A DNA stretch of 64,000 nucleotides from Actinomycetaceae bacterium (GTDB lineage Bacteria; Actinomycetota; Actinomycetes; Actinomycetales; Actinomycetaceae), in contig JAUMZK010000005.1 of NCBI GenBank assembly GCA_030528145.1, positions 62,001 through 126,000 of the forward strand, in the 5' to 3' direction. Positions 53,109 through 62,783 of this stretch are shown piece after piece. The notes below the pieces were generated by a model. That model did not search any database. It was given only the letters and a program-made list of their open reading frames with translations, and had not been told where the DNA came from. Made by a program: the position numbers and the translations under genes. Numbering within the stretch: the stretch's first letter is position 1; each line of letters starts with the position of its first letter.

Positions 53109-53317
53109 GTTCGTCCTCGGCAAAATCGTTTCACCATAGCAAAATAGCTTGCACTCACAGCGCCTCGACGCGAACACGGTAATGTGTTTTCCCGAGGGCG
53201 CTAGACACGCGAACAGTTCAGCTAGCTTCCGGGGCTTGGGACGGGCGCGGTGCCCGTGAGCCGGACCGGTGACCCGTCTCAATGCCCACCGAACCGCCCG
53301 CACTCCGCCCCAAACCC
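53109..53317. repeat. Intergenic palindromic repeat, unit C (reverse orientation)
   Basis: 53232-53317 is the reverse-complement counterpart of 12690-12777: ends CCCAAACCC and GGGCTTGGG, with 38 of 40 matches in the outer arm. Upstream of it lie AAAATCGTTT (53122-53131) and a nearby AAAATAGC, reminiscent of the AACGATTTTG part that precedes unit B. Two GAGGACG copies (53094, 53112) and one GAGGGCG (53191) are in the same gap. Confidence 0.75.
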
Positions 53318-53383
53318 CTCCCCACCAGCACAGCAATGGGGCGGACCGACGCCCGCCCCATCATGATCTTGCCGACTCGCATC

Positions 53384-54217
53384 CTAGAACGCGGCAATCA
53401 CGTCCTTGTTCGGGTACTTCTTCGTAATAAAGTCCTTCACCTCTTGGCTGTGCAAATCCGCATCTAGCTTCTTTATTACTTCAGTTTCCTCACCCTTGCG
53501 CCACACCAGGATGTTCACCGCCGGGTTGTTTTGTGGCGACTCCAAGGCGAGGGCGGCTTTCGGGACCAGCCCCCCACCTTGCGCGTAGTTACCATTAATC
53601 ACTGCGATAGTGACATCCTCAAGAGACCGCGCCAACTGCGGACCGTCCACCTCCTGGAACTGCAAACCCTTCGGATTGAATTCCTTCGACGCTTTAATAT
53701 CCGCCACAGACACGTTTTCTTTACCTGCCGGTAACTTAATTATTCCGTTCGCCTCCAACAATTTCAGTGCGCGCGCCTGATTCACAACATCTTGAATTAT
53801 GCCGACACTATCGCCAGCTTTTAGCTGCTTCAAATCCTTCACCTTTTTGGAATAAATTCCCAGCGGCTCCAAGTGAATTCCCTTACCGCCCTCAAAATCG
53901 TAGCCGCGCTTTGCTGACTCTTCTTTCAAATATGGCACGGTTTGGAAATAATTGGCGTCCACATCCTTCGACTTCAAGGCCTCATTAGGCTGCACGTAGT
54001 CGTTAAATTCCTTCACTTCCAGCTGGTATCCGTGCTTTGGAGCAAGGTCCGTGGCAACAAATTTCAATATTTCCGCGTGTGGCACTGGGCTGGCAGCGAC
54101 CACGACTTTATTCGCGCTCTTCCCACCTTCGGCACCACTTTTTTCGTTTCCGCACGCACTCAGTCCGAGGGCAAAAGCCGCAGTAGCGACCACAGCAACA
54201 CCTTTTTTGATACGCAT
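53384..54217 (-). CDS. metQ: Methionine-binding lipoprotein MetQ
   Basis: 277 residues. Lipobox in ALGLSACGNEKSG gives an anchored substrate-binding protein of the NlpA/MetQ family: VVAASPVPHAEILKFVA, FNDYVQPNEALKSKDVDANYFQ, PYLKEESAKRGYDF and GDSVGIIQDVVNQARALKLL. It captures methionine (D or L) outside the membrane for MetNI. Separated from metI by 337 bases. Confidence 0.93.
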   Translation of the reverse strand: MRIKKGVAVVATAAFALGLSACGNEKSGAEGGKSANKVVVAASPVPHAEILKFVATDLAPKHGYQLEVKEFNDYVQPNEALKSKDVDANYFQTVPYLKEESAKRGYDFEGGKGIHLEPLGIYSKKVKDLKQLKAGDSVGIIQDVVNQARALKLLEANGIIKLPAGKENVSVADIKASKEFNPKGLQFQEVDGPQLARSLEDVTIAVINGNYAQGGGLVPKAALALESPQNNPAVNILVWRKGEETEVIKKLDADLHSQEVKDFITKKYPNKDVIAAF

Positions 54218-54554
54218 GATTATCCTTTATTTATCCTTCTAACAAATGGGTTTCTTGTGAAATTATGCAGCTCACCCTGAAATTCATCAGCTTCCTCAAC
54301 TCGTCTATGCATACCCAGCGGCGTCCGCAGATTTCCATATTTTCCTCAGGTATTTATAAATTTTCAGAGATGCTTAACAACAATTACGAAACCATTCGGC
54401 ACGTTCAAAAGACCACCATTATCAATTCTGGTATTCACCACGGCACTTACCTTGCCGAACGCCGCCTAATCTTGCTTCTTTCGCCTAACCGTTCCGAACA
54501 ATTTCTTTTTCAGGGATTGCCTAGCTAAGACTATGAACTCCGACCGGTAGTGCC
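54218..54554. other. Gap between metQ and metI
   Basis: About 340 AT-rich bases. No gene, hairpin or riboswitch motif that I can defend, although a separate metQ promoter is likely to be here because the gap is long for an operon. Confidence 0.4.
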
Positions 54555-55256
54555 TTAGCGGTGGTCTACCAGTCGGCTAAGCATGTCACCCATTCGTTGA
54601 ATGATCTCTACCATGACAATAATTACGAGGACGGCCACCGCCATCACAGTGCCATCGAAACGGTTGTACCCATAGGATACTGCCAGGAAGCCCAGCCCCC
54701 CGCCACCAACGGTGCCGGTAATCGCCGAATACCCAATTAGGGTAATTATGGTCACAGTAACGGATTGGACCAGCGCCGGCAGCGCCTCCGCCAACTGCAC
54801 ATCTTTCATTATTTGCAACCGGGATGCGCCCATCATTTTTGCGGCCTCAATTTTGCCCGCGTCCACTCCGGAAATGTTGGATTCTACTAGGCGCGCAAAG
54901 AAGGGCACCGCCCCCACAGTCAGCGGCACGATTGCCGCTTGCCACCCCAGCGACGTACCGGCCAGCAGGCGTGTGAACGGAATTATCGCCACTACCAAAA
55001 TGACAAACGGAAAGGATCGCCCTATATTCACGATGGTGCCCAACACTTGGTTCACACCCTTATTTGGGAACAAACCGCCTTTCGCGGTTCCCACCAGGAT
55101 CAACCCCAACGGCACTCCTAATACCACGGTAAACAGCGAAGATAACGCGGTCATCGCCAAAGTTTGCCATGTTGCCGGCCACATTTCCACCGTAATTGCC
55201 GGGTTTGACAAGATTCCGTCGAGGACGCCTGCGGGCGCTACCACATTAGCGAGCAT
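54555..55256 (-). CDS. metI: Methionine ABC transporter permease MetI
   Basis: 233 residues with five membrane helices. The BPD_transp_1 coupling motif is near residue 135 (EAAKMMGASRLQIMKDVQLAEALP). ETWQMTLTATIFGVVLG-type N-terminal block is seen as TWQTLAMTALSSLFTVVLGV. Partner of MetN, whose gene overlaps the start by 11 bases. Confidence 0.94.
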   Translation of the reverse strand: MLANVVAPAGVLDGILSNPAITVEMWPATWQTLAMTALSSLFTVVLGVPLGLILVGTAKGGLFPNKGVNQVLGTIVNIGRSFPFVILVVAIIPFTRLLAGTSLGWQAAIVPLTVGAVPFFARLVESNISGVDAGKIEAAKMMGASRLQIMKDVQLAEALPALVQSVTVTIITLIGYSAITGTVGGGGLGFLAVSYGYNRFDGTVMAVAVLVIIVMVEIIQRMGDMLSRLVDHR

Positions 55257-56286
55257 TTTCGTCCTCTTTCACGTTCACAGTAATTCCGGCGGCTTCTAGG
55301 TCTCGGCGCATACTGGCAACCCTTAGTTTGGGCACTGCCAACGCCAGGCGTCCGACTTGCATTTGTCCCACAGTTTCAAAGGTGCCGCCCACAATATCAG
55401 CGCCTCCCGCCGCCACAATATCCATCACTTTAGATCCGGTGGGTACGCCCGGCCGGGAAGTGAAGTAGGCGTGCAGCATGGTCGCGACTTGTCCGCCAAG
55501 TTCGCGTACGTCCTCGACTTTGGGCAAAGGAACCAGTTCACGCGACAACTGGGAGTTAGAATCTGCCAAAACGTCCTCAATGCGCCCGGTTTCAACCACG
55601 CGCCCACCTTCCAGCATGGTTACGCTGTCGCAAATTTCCCGGACCACAGCCATTTCGTGCGTAATCACAATAATGGTCACGCCCAGGCGATCCCGCAAGT
55701 CTTGCAGCAGCTGCAAAATTTGGTGCGTGGATACACTGTCGAGGGCGCTGGTAGGTTCGTCGCATAACAGTACCGGCGCGTTTGTTGCCAGGGCGCGGGC
55801 GATACCAACGCGTTGGCGTTGCCCACCCGACAGTTGCGACGGGTAGGAGGAGCCGCGCCCCGCCAACCCCACTAAAGACAGCAGTTCCAGAACGCGTTCG
55901 TGGCGTTTACCTTTCGGAACCCCTACCAACGCCAGCGGGTAGGCAATATTTCCCGCCGCCGTTTTAGAATCCAGTAAGTTTGCGTTTTGAAACACCATGC
56001 CTATTTGACGGCGCGCCTGCCGCAGTTCTTTTTCTTTCAGCCCAGCCAAGTTTTTGCCCGCTACTGTAATAGTTCCACTAGTAGGGGTTTCCAGCGCGGT
56101 CAAACACCTAATCAGCGTGGATTTTCCCGCACCCGACTGCCCTACGATGCCATGTATGTCACCCGCACCCACCGCTAACGTAACATTGTCGAGGGCGACC
56201 ACGTCGTCCTCGTTTTTGCGCGGGTACCGTTTAGTCACCTGTTGTAGGTCTATTAGTGGCGATTTGTCTGCCAAGTTTCCCTCCAT
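55246..56286 (-). CDS. metN: Methionine ABC transporter ATP-binding protein MetN
   Basis: 346 residues from the ATG at 56284-56286. Walker A GQSGAGKST (49-57), Q-loop MVFQNANLLDSKT, signature LSGGQRQRVG, Walker B VLLCDEPTSALD, H-loop VITHEM, and a C-terminal NIL domain (about 265-340) that senses methionine and inhibits transport. First gene of metNIQ, directly below the riboswitch. Confidence 0.95.
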   Translation of the reverse strand: MEGNLADKSPLIDLQQVTKRYPRKNEDDVVALDNVTLAVGAGDIHGIVGQSGAGKSTLIRCLTALETPTSGTITVAGKNLAGLKEKELRQARRQIGMVFQNANLLDSKTAAGNIAYPLALVGVPKGKRHERVLELLSLVGLAGRGSSYPSQLSGGQRQRVGIARALATNAPVLLCDEPTSALDSVSTHQILQLLQDLRDRLGVTIIVITHEMAVVREICDSVTMLEGGRVVETGRIEDVLADSNSQLSRELVPLPKVEDVRELGGQVATMLHAYFTSRPGVPTGSKVMDIVAAGGADIVGGTFETVGQMQVGRLALAVPKLRVASMRRDLEAAGITVNVKEDENAR

Positions 56287-56289
56287 CGT

Positions 56290-56380
56290 TCCTGGCGGAA
56301 GCACCCTCACCCGTTTTCCGAGGGGTTGCTGCAGCGTACGAGCCAGGTCTCTGCGCTACTCTTGATGGCTTGGCTCGATA
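56290..56380 (-). promoter_or_regulatory. SAM-sensing riboswitch (SAM-I/SAM-IV clan) upstream of metN
   Basis: The minus strand reads CCATCAAGAG, then GTAGCGCAGAGACC, CGCTGCAGCAACCCCTC, and GTGAGGGTGCTTCC before metN. The blocks ATCAAGAG, GCAACC and GGTGC are the conserved core of SAM riboswitches in the right order and spacing, with complementary CCCTC/GAGGG. I could not resolve the closing P1 stem. Position in front of the methionine importer agrees with shut-off at high S-adenosylmethionine. Confidence 0.65.
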
Positions 56381-56620
56381 CTAGGAGTATTTTTGACGCC
56401 ACGCAAATCGAACCATCATGCGGACGCTTTTCTAACACCTAAAGTTACACAAACTCACAATACTCACATCCGAACTTTACAAAGCTATCAGTTTCCGGAA
56501 AGTTTTGTAAGTTTGGGTTTCTGAAGTAGTTTCATGGCGTAACTGTTTTGGGAGCAAGGCAACACTATTCTTAGTTTTTTCAAATATGCAGATTCGGCAT
56601 TTTCGAGTCACACTGGAGGT

Positions 56621-57220
56621 ATGAGTTATCGCGTTCTGATGGTTTGCACGGGCAATATTTGCCGTTCGGTTATGGCCCAGGCAGTGTTAGACAGCGCGTT
56701 GCAACGGGCTGGCGTGGTTGGTGTCGAGGTCGATTCCGTAGGTATTTCTGGCGAGGAATTTGGTAACCCTATTGACCGCCGTGCCGCAAACGTGTTACGG
56801 ACTGGGGGCTACCCTATTCCTTTGCATCGGACCCGCCAGATAACTTTGCGTGATATTGCGGATTCGACGCTGATTTTGGCGATGACCAGCACCCATTTCA
56901 ACCGCGTGCAGTGCCTTGCCACTCAGGCTGGCATCGAAACTCATCCGGGCGCTACGGGTCCTGGTCGCACGAACTTGCGTATGTACCGCAGTTTTGGGAC
57001 AGACCCACGTATCAGCCCGCACGACACTGGCGAGGGCGACCCGTTCCATTGCACCATGCCCCCAGGGGATGCCGCCTGGTACAGGCGCAGCGAATTGGAT
57101 GTGCCGGACCCGTGGTACGGCACGAAACAGGATTTTGTGGAAACGTTACGAACTATCGAGGACGCCACTCCCGCCCTCGTTGAATTCGTACGTAACCAAA
57201 TATCACGTGCGGAAATGTAG
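56621..57220 (+). CDS. Low-molecular-weight protein-tyrosine phosphatase family protein
   Basis: 199 residues. CX5R loop at the N-terminus (Cys9-TGNICR15-S), as in LMW-PTPs and arsenate reductases, SVGISGEEFGNPIDRRAANV, and the general-acid Asp in VPDPWYG near the C-terminus. An insertion of about 35 residues precedes that loop (from SFGTDPRISP), longer than classical enzymes. Actinobacterial members act in capsule or polysaccharide regulation; no such genes are adjacent. Confidence 0.88.
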   Translation: MSYRVLMVCTGNICRSVMAQAVLDSALQRAGVVGVEVDSVGISGEEFGNPIDRRAANVLRTGGYPIPLHRTRQITLRDIADSTLILAMTSTHFNRVQCLATQAGIETHPGATGPGRTNLRMYRSFGTDPRISPHDTGEGDPFHCTMPPGDAAWYRRSELDVPDPWYGTKQDFVETLRTIEDATPALVEFVRNQISRAEM

Positions 57221-57313
57221 AACCTGAATGATGTAACTTCAGACCATTTAAGTACGGAGTCCATTTCGCACTAGCATGCAAAACAGGACGGAACGTTACA
57301 TCTTTCACACCTT

Positions 57314-57886
57314 CTAACGATAGTCGTATTGGGATCGATACAGGTCAGCGTAGAATTTACAGGTCGATAAAAGAGAATCGTGCGTGCCAGATCCGACGAC
57401 GCGACCACCGTCCAGAACAATAACATAATCCGCGTGGCTAATCGTTGTGAAGCGATGGGCGACCAGCAGTATCGTGAGCCCATCATTGATCTTGTCAAGA
57501 GCCTTGAACATCGCACGTTCTGAAACTGCATCAACTGAAGCAGTTGGTTCATCTAACACGAGCAATTTAGGTTTTTTATAAAGAGCGCGAGCAGTTGCTA
57601 GGCGTTGCCATTGACCGATTGACAGTCGCTGACCGCCTTCAAACCGTCGACCAAGAATTGTTTCCAAGCCCTCCGGTAGCTCGTCTGCCAAAAATTCCAA
57701 GCCCACCATCTTAATACTCTCAATCACATCAGCCTCGTCTGAAAGAGAGTTAAAGTCTCTACCGGCCCCATACACAACATTCGATCCCACGCTCCGCTCA
57801 AATTTCGCAAAATCCTGAAACAAAGCGGAAAATAGGGTTATAGGGCAAAAAAAAGGGGGTGCGGACTCTTTTCTGGAGTCTTTCAT
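57314..57886 (-). pseudogene. ABC exporter, truncated C-terminal ATPase part
   Basis: A frame of 190 codons retains only the end of an ABC exporter: Q-loop FQDFAKFERSVGSNVVYG, signature LSIGQWQRLATARA, Walker B LLVLDEPTASVD and H-loop VAHRFTT. The transmembrane region and Walker A are missing, and the first 17 codons come from unrelated DNA. It abuts the IS30-family remnant that faces it, so insertion most likely removed the 5' half. Confidence 0.82.
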
Positions 57887-58190
57887 ATTTCACGCTGCAA
57901 GTATTTGACGGTGTAGCATGGGAGCTATCGCGTCAGGGCAAGAAGTATTCGGAAATTGCTTGCTCGATTGGTAAGCCTCTTAAATCAGTGTTCACGATTC
58001 TTTGCGAGAATGGTGGTCTTGAATATTGGGTCAGGTGCTCAAGTTGCCGATCGTTGACTTTGGCAGATCGGAATGATATCTCTAGAAGACTCGCCACCGG
58101 GTTATCCTTTCGCGCCACAGCAAAACACCCTCACCAAAAGTGCCAACACAACCAAGGCAATTCCAAGTCGCGCATCGCTTCAACAATATG
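57859..58190 (+). mobile_element. IS30-family transposase remnant
   Basis: Frame encodes the N-terminal helix-turn-helix pair of IS30 transposases: VAWELSRQGKKYSEIACSIG, a GGL turn, then LTLADRNDISRRLATGLSFR, after which a frameshift breaks the SxSTISRE-like region (SANTTKAIPSR in another frame). The catalytic DDE part is absent. No clear terminal inverted repeats were found. Joined to the truncated ABC exporter at its left end. Confidence 0.72.
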
Positions 58191-58291
58191 AGCCGAAGTA
58201 AACACCTCACTTCGGTCAGGTACACGCTATTTGGGTTTTACGAGTTGCTCTACTCACCGGCACCAAACAGCGCTACAACAACACAAACAAT

Positions 58292-58321
58292 TTTGGGTCC
58301 CGCGCAATTGCGAGACCCAAA
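58292..58321 (-). terminator. Probable terminator after nrdF
   Basis: TTTGGGTCCCGC and GCGAGACCCAAA pair at 11 of 12 positions around GCAATT, 30 bases after the nrdF stop. The following minus-strand bases are AATTGTTTG, only weakly T-rich. Confidence 0.6.
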
Positions 58322-58350
58322 CTTCCTGTGCCAAGGCGAAACGCAGGGTA

Positions 58351-59340
<990 letters not shown>

Positions 59341-59391
59341 CTACCTGATTAGAGCGAGCAACCCACCCCCAGCAGAAATATCCGGACCCAT

Positions 59392-60894
59392 TCAGCTGCG
59401 CGGCTTGTAGAAAGAACGCCAGTAAAGGAATGCGACGAAAGCGGCACTCAGCAGAAACACTACAATGAGGGCGAAGGCACCCGTAATACCCAAAGACCAT
59501 TGCCACAAATCCTTCGAGTGCCCAATGATGCCAAAGAACACAGCCGTAGTAATAGTGTTTCCAATGGCGGTAGTAATGCGTTGGGAAGTCTGACTAAACC
59601 CACCCGCGGTGCCACCATGTTCGGCGGGCACATCCAACATGGTATGGGTTTGATTGACCGCACCGATTGTGCCTTGACCTACCCCTACCAGCAACAAAGG
59701 CACGGAAAACAGCCAGAAACTGTAGCCATCATTTACCAGCCAGACAATACCTATACACAGTGCCACGCCCACAGCATGAATCACCAACGCCATAAGTTGT
59801 AGCAAAGGACCACGCTTAATGGCGTATTTTCCGCTCCAAATCGCAAAAAAGGCACTGATAATCGCACACGGAAACCCCACCATCGAAGCCGGCAAAGCAG
59901 GCACTCCGGCACCTATCTGCAAGTACATTGCCAAAACTGCAAACAATGAGGCAGATCCCAAAAACATGATTGCTGCAGCTCCGGTGCAATAACTAAAAGA
60001 CTTCAATTTGAACAGGCTCAAGTTCACCATCGGCGCATGCCCCCGCCGCTCGTATAAGCCTTCCCATTTGATCCAGCTAAAGCCGAGTATTGCGGCCAGT
60101 GGCAGGAGCGACCAAATCCAGGGTTCGTCCTTGACAATGAACGGCAACATGATGGAGAGGACGGTGCCTACCAACAAAACCGTGCCCAAAGGGTCAAGGT
60201 CGACGTGTTCGCGCGGAGCACTCTTGGGGCGGCGGAAATGTTCCCGTTCCTTGCTGAAAGGGAGGTAACGCAAGGAAGCGATCACACCGATTAGCCCTAG
60301 CGGCAAGTTAATCAGGAACGACAAACGCCAACCAGTTTGGTGCCCGAAGTGTTCAATCAAGAATCCCGATAAGACCGGTCCGAAAGCCACGGACGCGCCC
60401 ACCACCAGACCGAACATAGAAAATGCGCGCGCCCGGGCCTGTCCTTGGAAATATTGCTGGATCAGACCGGTAGTTTGGGGAGAGTAGAAGCCTGCTGCCA
60501 TCCCCTGCCCGATACGGAAAATATTTAGCACGGTAGCGTCATTAGACAGCGCACAACCCACCGACATCACGGAAAACAAGAACAGCCCAATGGTGAACAT
60601 TATGGAACGCCCAATTTGGTCACCCAACCGCCCCGCCGGCACCAAGGTAATCCCAATTGCTAACGCGTACCCTGCCAGTACCCACTGCATTTGCGACTGG
60701 GTGGCACCGATTCCATCAGCCAACGCAGACAAAATTACGTCCACCGAACTGACTTGGATAAGGGACATGGCTAGGGAAATCAGCAGGACAGCCAGCAAAA
60801 TATTGCGGTTGTATACGCGTTTCACCCCAGGGACATGAATCCATTTCGGGTCTTCTTCACTTGGTGGATTCAAAAACGACGGGGTGTGATTCAC
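59392..60894 (-). CDS. MFS transporter, DHA2-like drug:H+ antiporter family
   Basis: 500 residues, about 14 helices. First helix block NILLAVLLISLAMSLIQVSS; DHA2 motifs LADGIGATQSQMQWVLAGYAL, PAGRLGDQIGRSIMF (motif A) and GQGMAAGFYSPQT. Probably exports drugs or metabolites. Same direction as nrdF, 75 bases upstream of it, so read-through is possible. Confidence 0.88.
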   Translation of the reverse strand: MNHTPSFLNPPSEEDPKWIHVPGVKRVYNRNILLAVLLISLAMSLIQVSSVDVILSALADGIGATQSQMQWVLAGYALAIGITLVPAGRLGDQIGRSIMFTIGLFLFSVMSVGCALSNDATVLNIFRIGQGMAAGFYSPQTTGLIQQYFQGQARARAFSMFGLVVGASVAFGPVLSGFLIEHFGHQTGWRLSFLINLPLGLIGVIASLRYLPFSKEREHFRRPKSAPREHVDLDPLGTVLLVGTVLSIMLPFIVKDEPWIWSLLPLAAILGFSWIKWEGLYERRGHAPMVNLSLFKLKSFSYCTGAAAIMFLGSASLFAVLAMYLQIGAGVPALPASMVGFPCAIISAFFAIWSGKYAIKRGPLLQLMALVIHAVGVALCIGIVWLVNDGYSFWLFSVPLLLVGVGQGTIGAVNQTHTMLDVPAEHGGTAGGFSQTSQRITTAIGNTITTAVFFGIIGHSKDLWQWSLGITGAFALIVVFLLSAAFVAFLYWRSFYKPRS

Positions 60895-60959
60895 TGAGCC
60901 TCCTAATCAAAAACCTTACTAGTTTACGCTGTTTCCGTTCGCCCTAGCCATGACTGTAG

Positions 60960-62669
60960 TCACTGCGCATTATCCTTAATGGTCAGCCACCGACTCCGGT
61001 TTATCATTGCTATCACGTCAATTACGCGAGGACGCGCACCAAAACCCGAACGGCTGTGAATTGTGTCGCCATCTAGGATTTCGCTGACAGTTTGCCGCAA
61101 GGTGGTACGTCCGTCCCACTTTTTTCGCAGTTCGAGGGCGACGCGCCCAATAGTTTCAGCCTGCCCACTTTCGACAATTTGTTCCAAACCGGAAATGTCC
61201 GTGTCTTGCTTATCAATGCTAATTATATTGAGGTCGGCACGCACTTTTGCGCGGTCGCTAGGCAGGTTAGCCGTGGGCGTACGCTGCGCCGGCATATCGT
61301 AGTCGAGGTCGACCAGGTGGGGGCGCGGATTTTCTTGCATTATTTGCCGGGCACCAGCCGTCACGTCAGTTATGTGGTAATTGTCCATACAAATAACCGT
61401 GTCAGCTCGGTCCAAATAGTCCCCAGAACCGCCCATTACTGCGATAGTGCTGATTCCCCGCCGGGCCATGCCCTGAATTTTGTCGACCAGGGGGGTGATG
61501 GGTTCAGCACTGTCGGGTACCAGCGCGCGCATGCGCGAATCGCGAATCAACAAATTAGTGGCCGACGTGTCCTCGTCTACTAATAAACAGTTACTACCGC
61601 CTTCGACAGCTTCGGAAATGGCAGCCGCCTGCGACGTCGAACCACTGGCATCCACTGTTGAAAACGCAGTAGTTTGAGCCCCACCAGGCAAGTTGTTAAT
61701 GAACGCGGAAACATCCACGCGAGTAATTGCGCGTCCGTCCTCGGCCCGCACCGCCATAGCCGCCCCAGTAGTGGCAACCAATTCGCGCCCATCTTCTGGA
61801 ATATGCGGGTAAACCCCCACTTTCAGGGCATCTAGCAACGTGGACTTTCCGTGGTAGCCACCCCCCACAATCAGGGTGACACCCGGTTTAATCACCAATC
61901 CGCGCACCCGTCCTGCGTACGGCAACTGCACAGTGGCAGCCAAAGTTTCGGGGGCATGGGTTTCGAGGGCGCCCACTAACGGGTGGTCATCCACCCCGGA
62001 AGCCCTGGCCAAAACGGAACCATCAGCGATAAACGCCAAGGCGTCCTCGGAAATAAGCCACTGCTGCAACGCAAACCAGTCCTGTACCGTCTGCACGTGC
62101 CGTTGCAGCGCATCCAAATCTTGTACCGATTCCGCCGAACCAAAATCCGTAGCGTCAATTACCGCATCCGGCATGGTTTCGTCAACCAAATGTGCGGCTT
62201 TGCGCCCCAAAATGCGCCTACCTGCGGCCGGTAGTTGGCATTGGAAACGCAACTCGATGCCGCCCTGGTCAGTGACGGTGACGGCGGCGCGGTCCAAAAC
62301 GCTCTGCCCAATGAAAGCAATACGTAAATCCGAAATCCGTGCCACGCGCGCCGCAAATTGACGATGAATATAATCTGCTGTTGCCAAGCGCGCCGGTGCG
62401 TCCGCAAACGCAAACGGCGGTAAACCCGCGTTTTGTGGGGAAACCAGGGCGCGAAAAGCCGAGGGCGGCGCGTACGGATCCGACTGCACGCGGTCAATAT
62501 GCAGCGTAAAATCACCGTACTCCCACTGCCCCACCAACTGTTTATAGGCACCATAAGAATTGCCATCAAAACGCCGCAAATGCGAAATTAATTGTTCCGC
62601 ATTGCCCCCACCAAGGGACGGTCTATCGAATTTTTTATGAGGACGATGGGTACGCGAATAATTTGCCAT
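60960..62669 (-). CDS. ABC-class ATPase of the PF09818 (COG3044) type
   Basis: 569 residues. Starts with a Lys/Arg-rich segment. The core contains a Walker A-like GGGYHGKST near residue 274, DGRAITRVDVSAFINNLP, a signature-like region TVDASGSTSQAAAISEAVE, Walker B LLVDEDTSATNLLIRD, and a switch VMGGSGDYLDRADTVI. This family is a stand-alone ABC-like ATPase related to the trypanosomal RNA-binding protein MRB1590; its bacterial role is unknown. Divergent from the amidohydrolase with a 114-base gap. Confidence 0.9.
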   Translation of the reverse strand: MANYSRTHRPHKKFDRPSLGGGNAEQLISHLRRFDGNSYGAYKQLVGQWEYGDFTLHIDRVQSDPYAPPSAFRALVSPQNAGLPPFAFADAPARLATADYIHRQFAARVARISDLRIAFIGQSVLDRAAVTVTDQGGIELRFQCQLPAAGRRILGRKAAHLVDETMPDAVIDATDFGSAESVQDLDALQRHVQTVQDWFALQQWLISEDALAFIADGSVLARASGVDDHPLVGALETHAPETLAATVQLPYAGRVRGLVIKPGVTLIVGGGYHGKSTLLDALKVGVYPHIPEDGRELVATTGAAMAVRAEDGRAITRVDVSAFINNLPGGAQTTAFSTVDASGSTSQAAAISEAVEGGSNCLLVDEDTSATNLLIRDSRMRALVPDSAEPITPLVDKIQGMARRGISTIAVMGGSGDYLDRADTVICMDNYHITDVTAGARQIMQENPRPHLVDLDYDMPAQRTPTANLPSDRAKVRADLNIISIDKQDTDISGLEQIVESGQAETIGRVALELRKKWDGRTTLRQTVSEILDGDTIHSRSGFGARPRVIDVIAMINRSRWLTIKDNAQ

Positions 62670-62783
62670 GACTTATATTTTATCTGTCCGTCCATATTTC
62701 GTTAAGATCAGCGCAAAGTTTTGCGGACAAAAACTGAATGTCTATCATGAAACTATTAATAAACCATGTAAAAGGCGGGTTAC

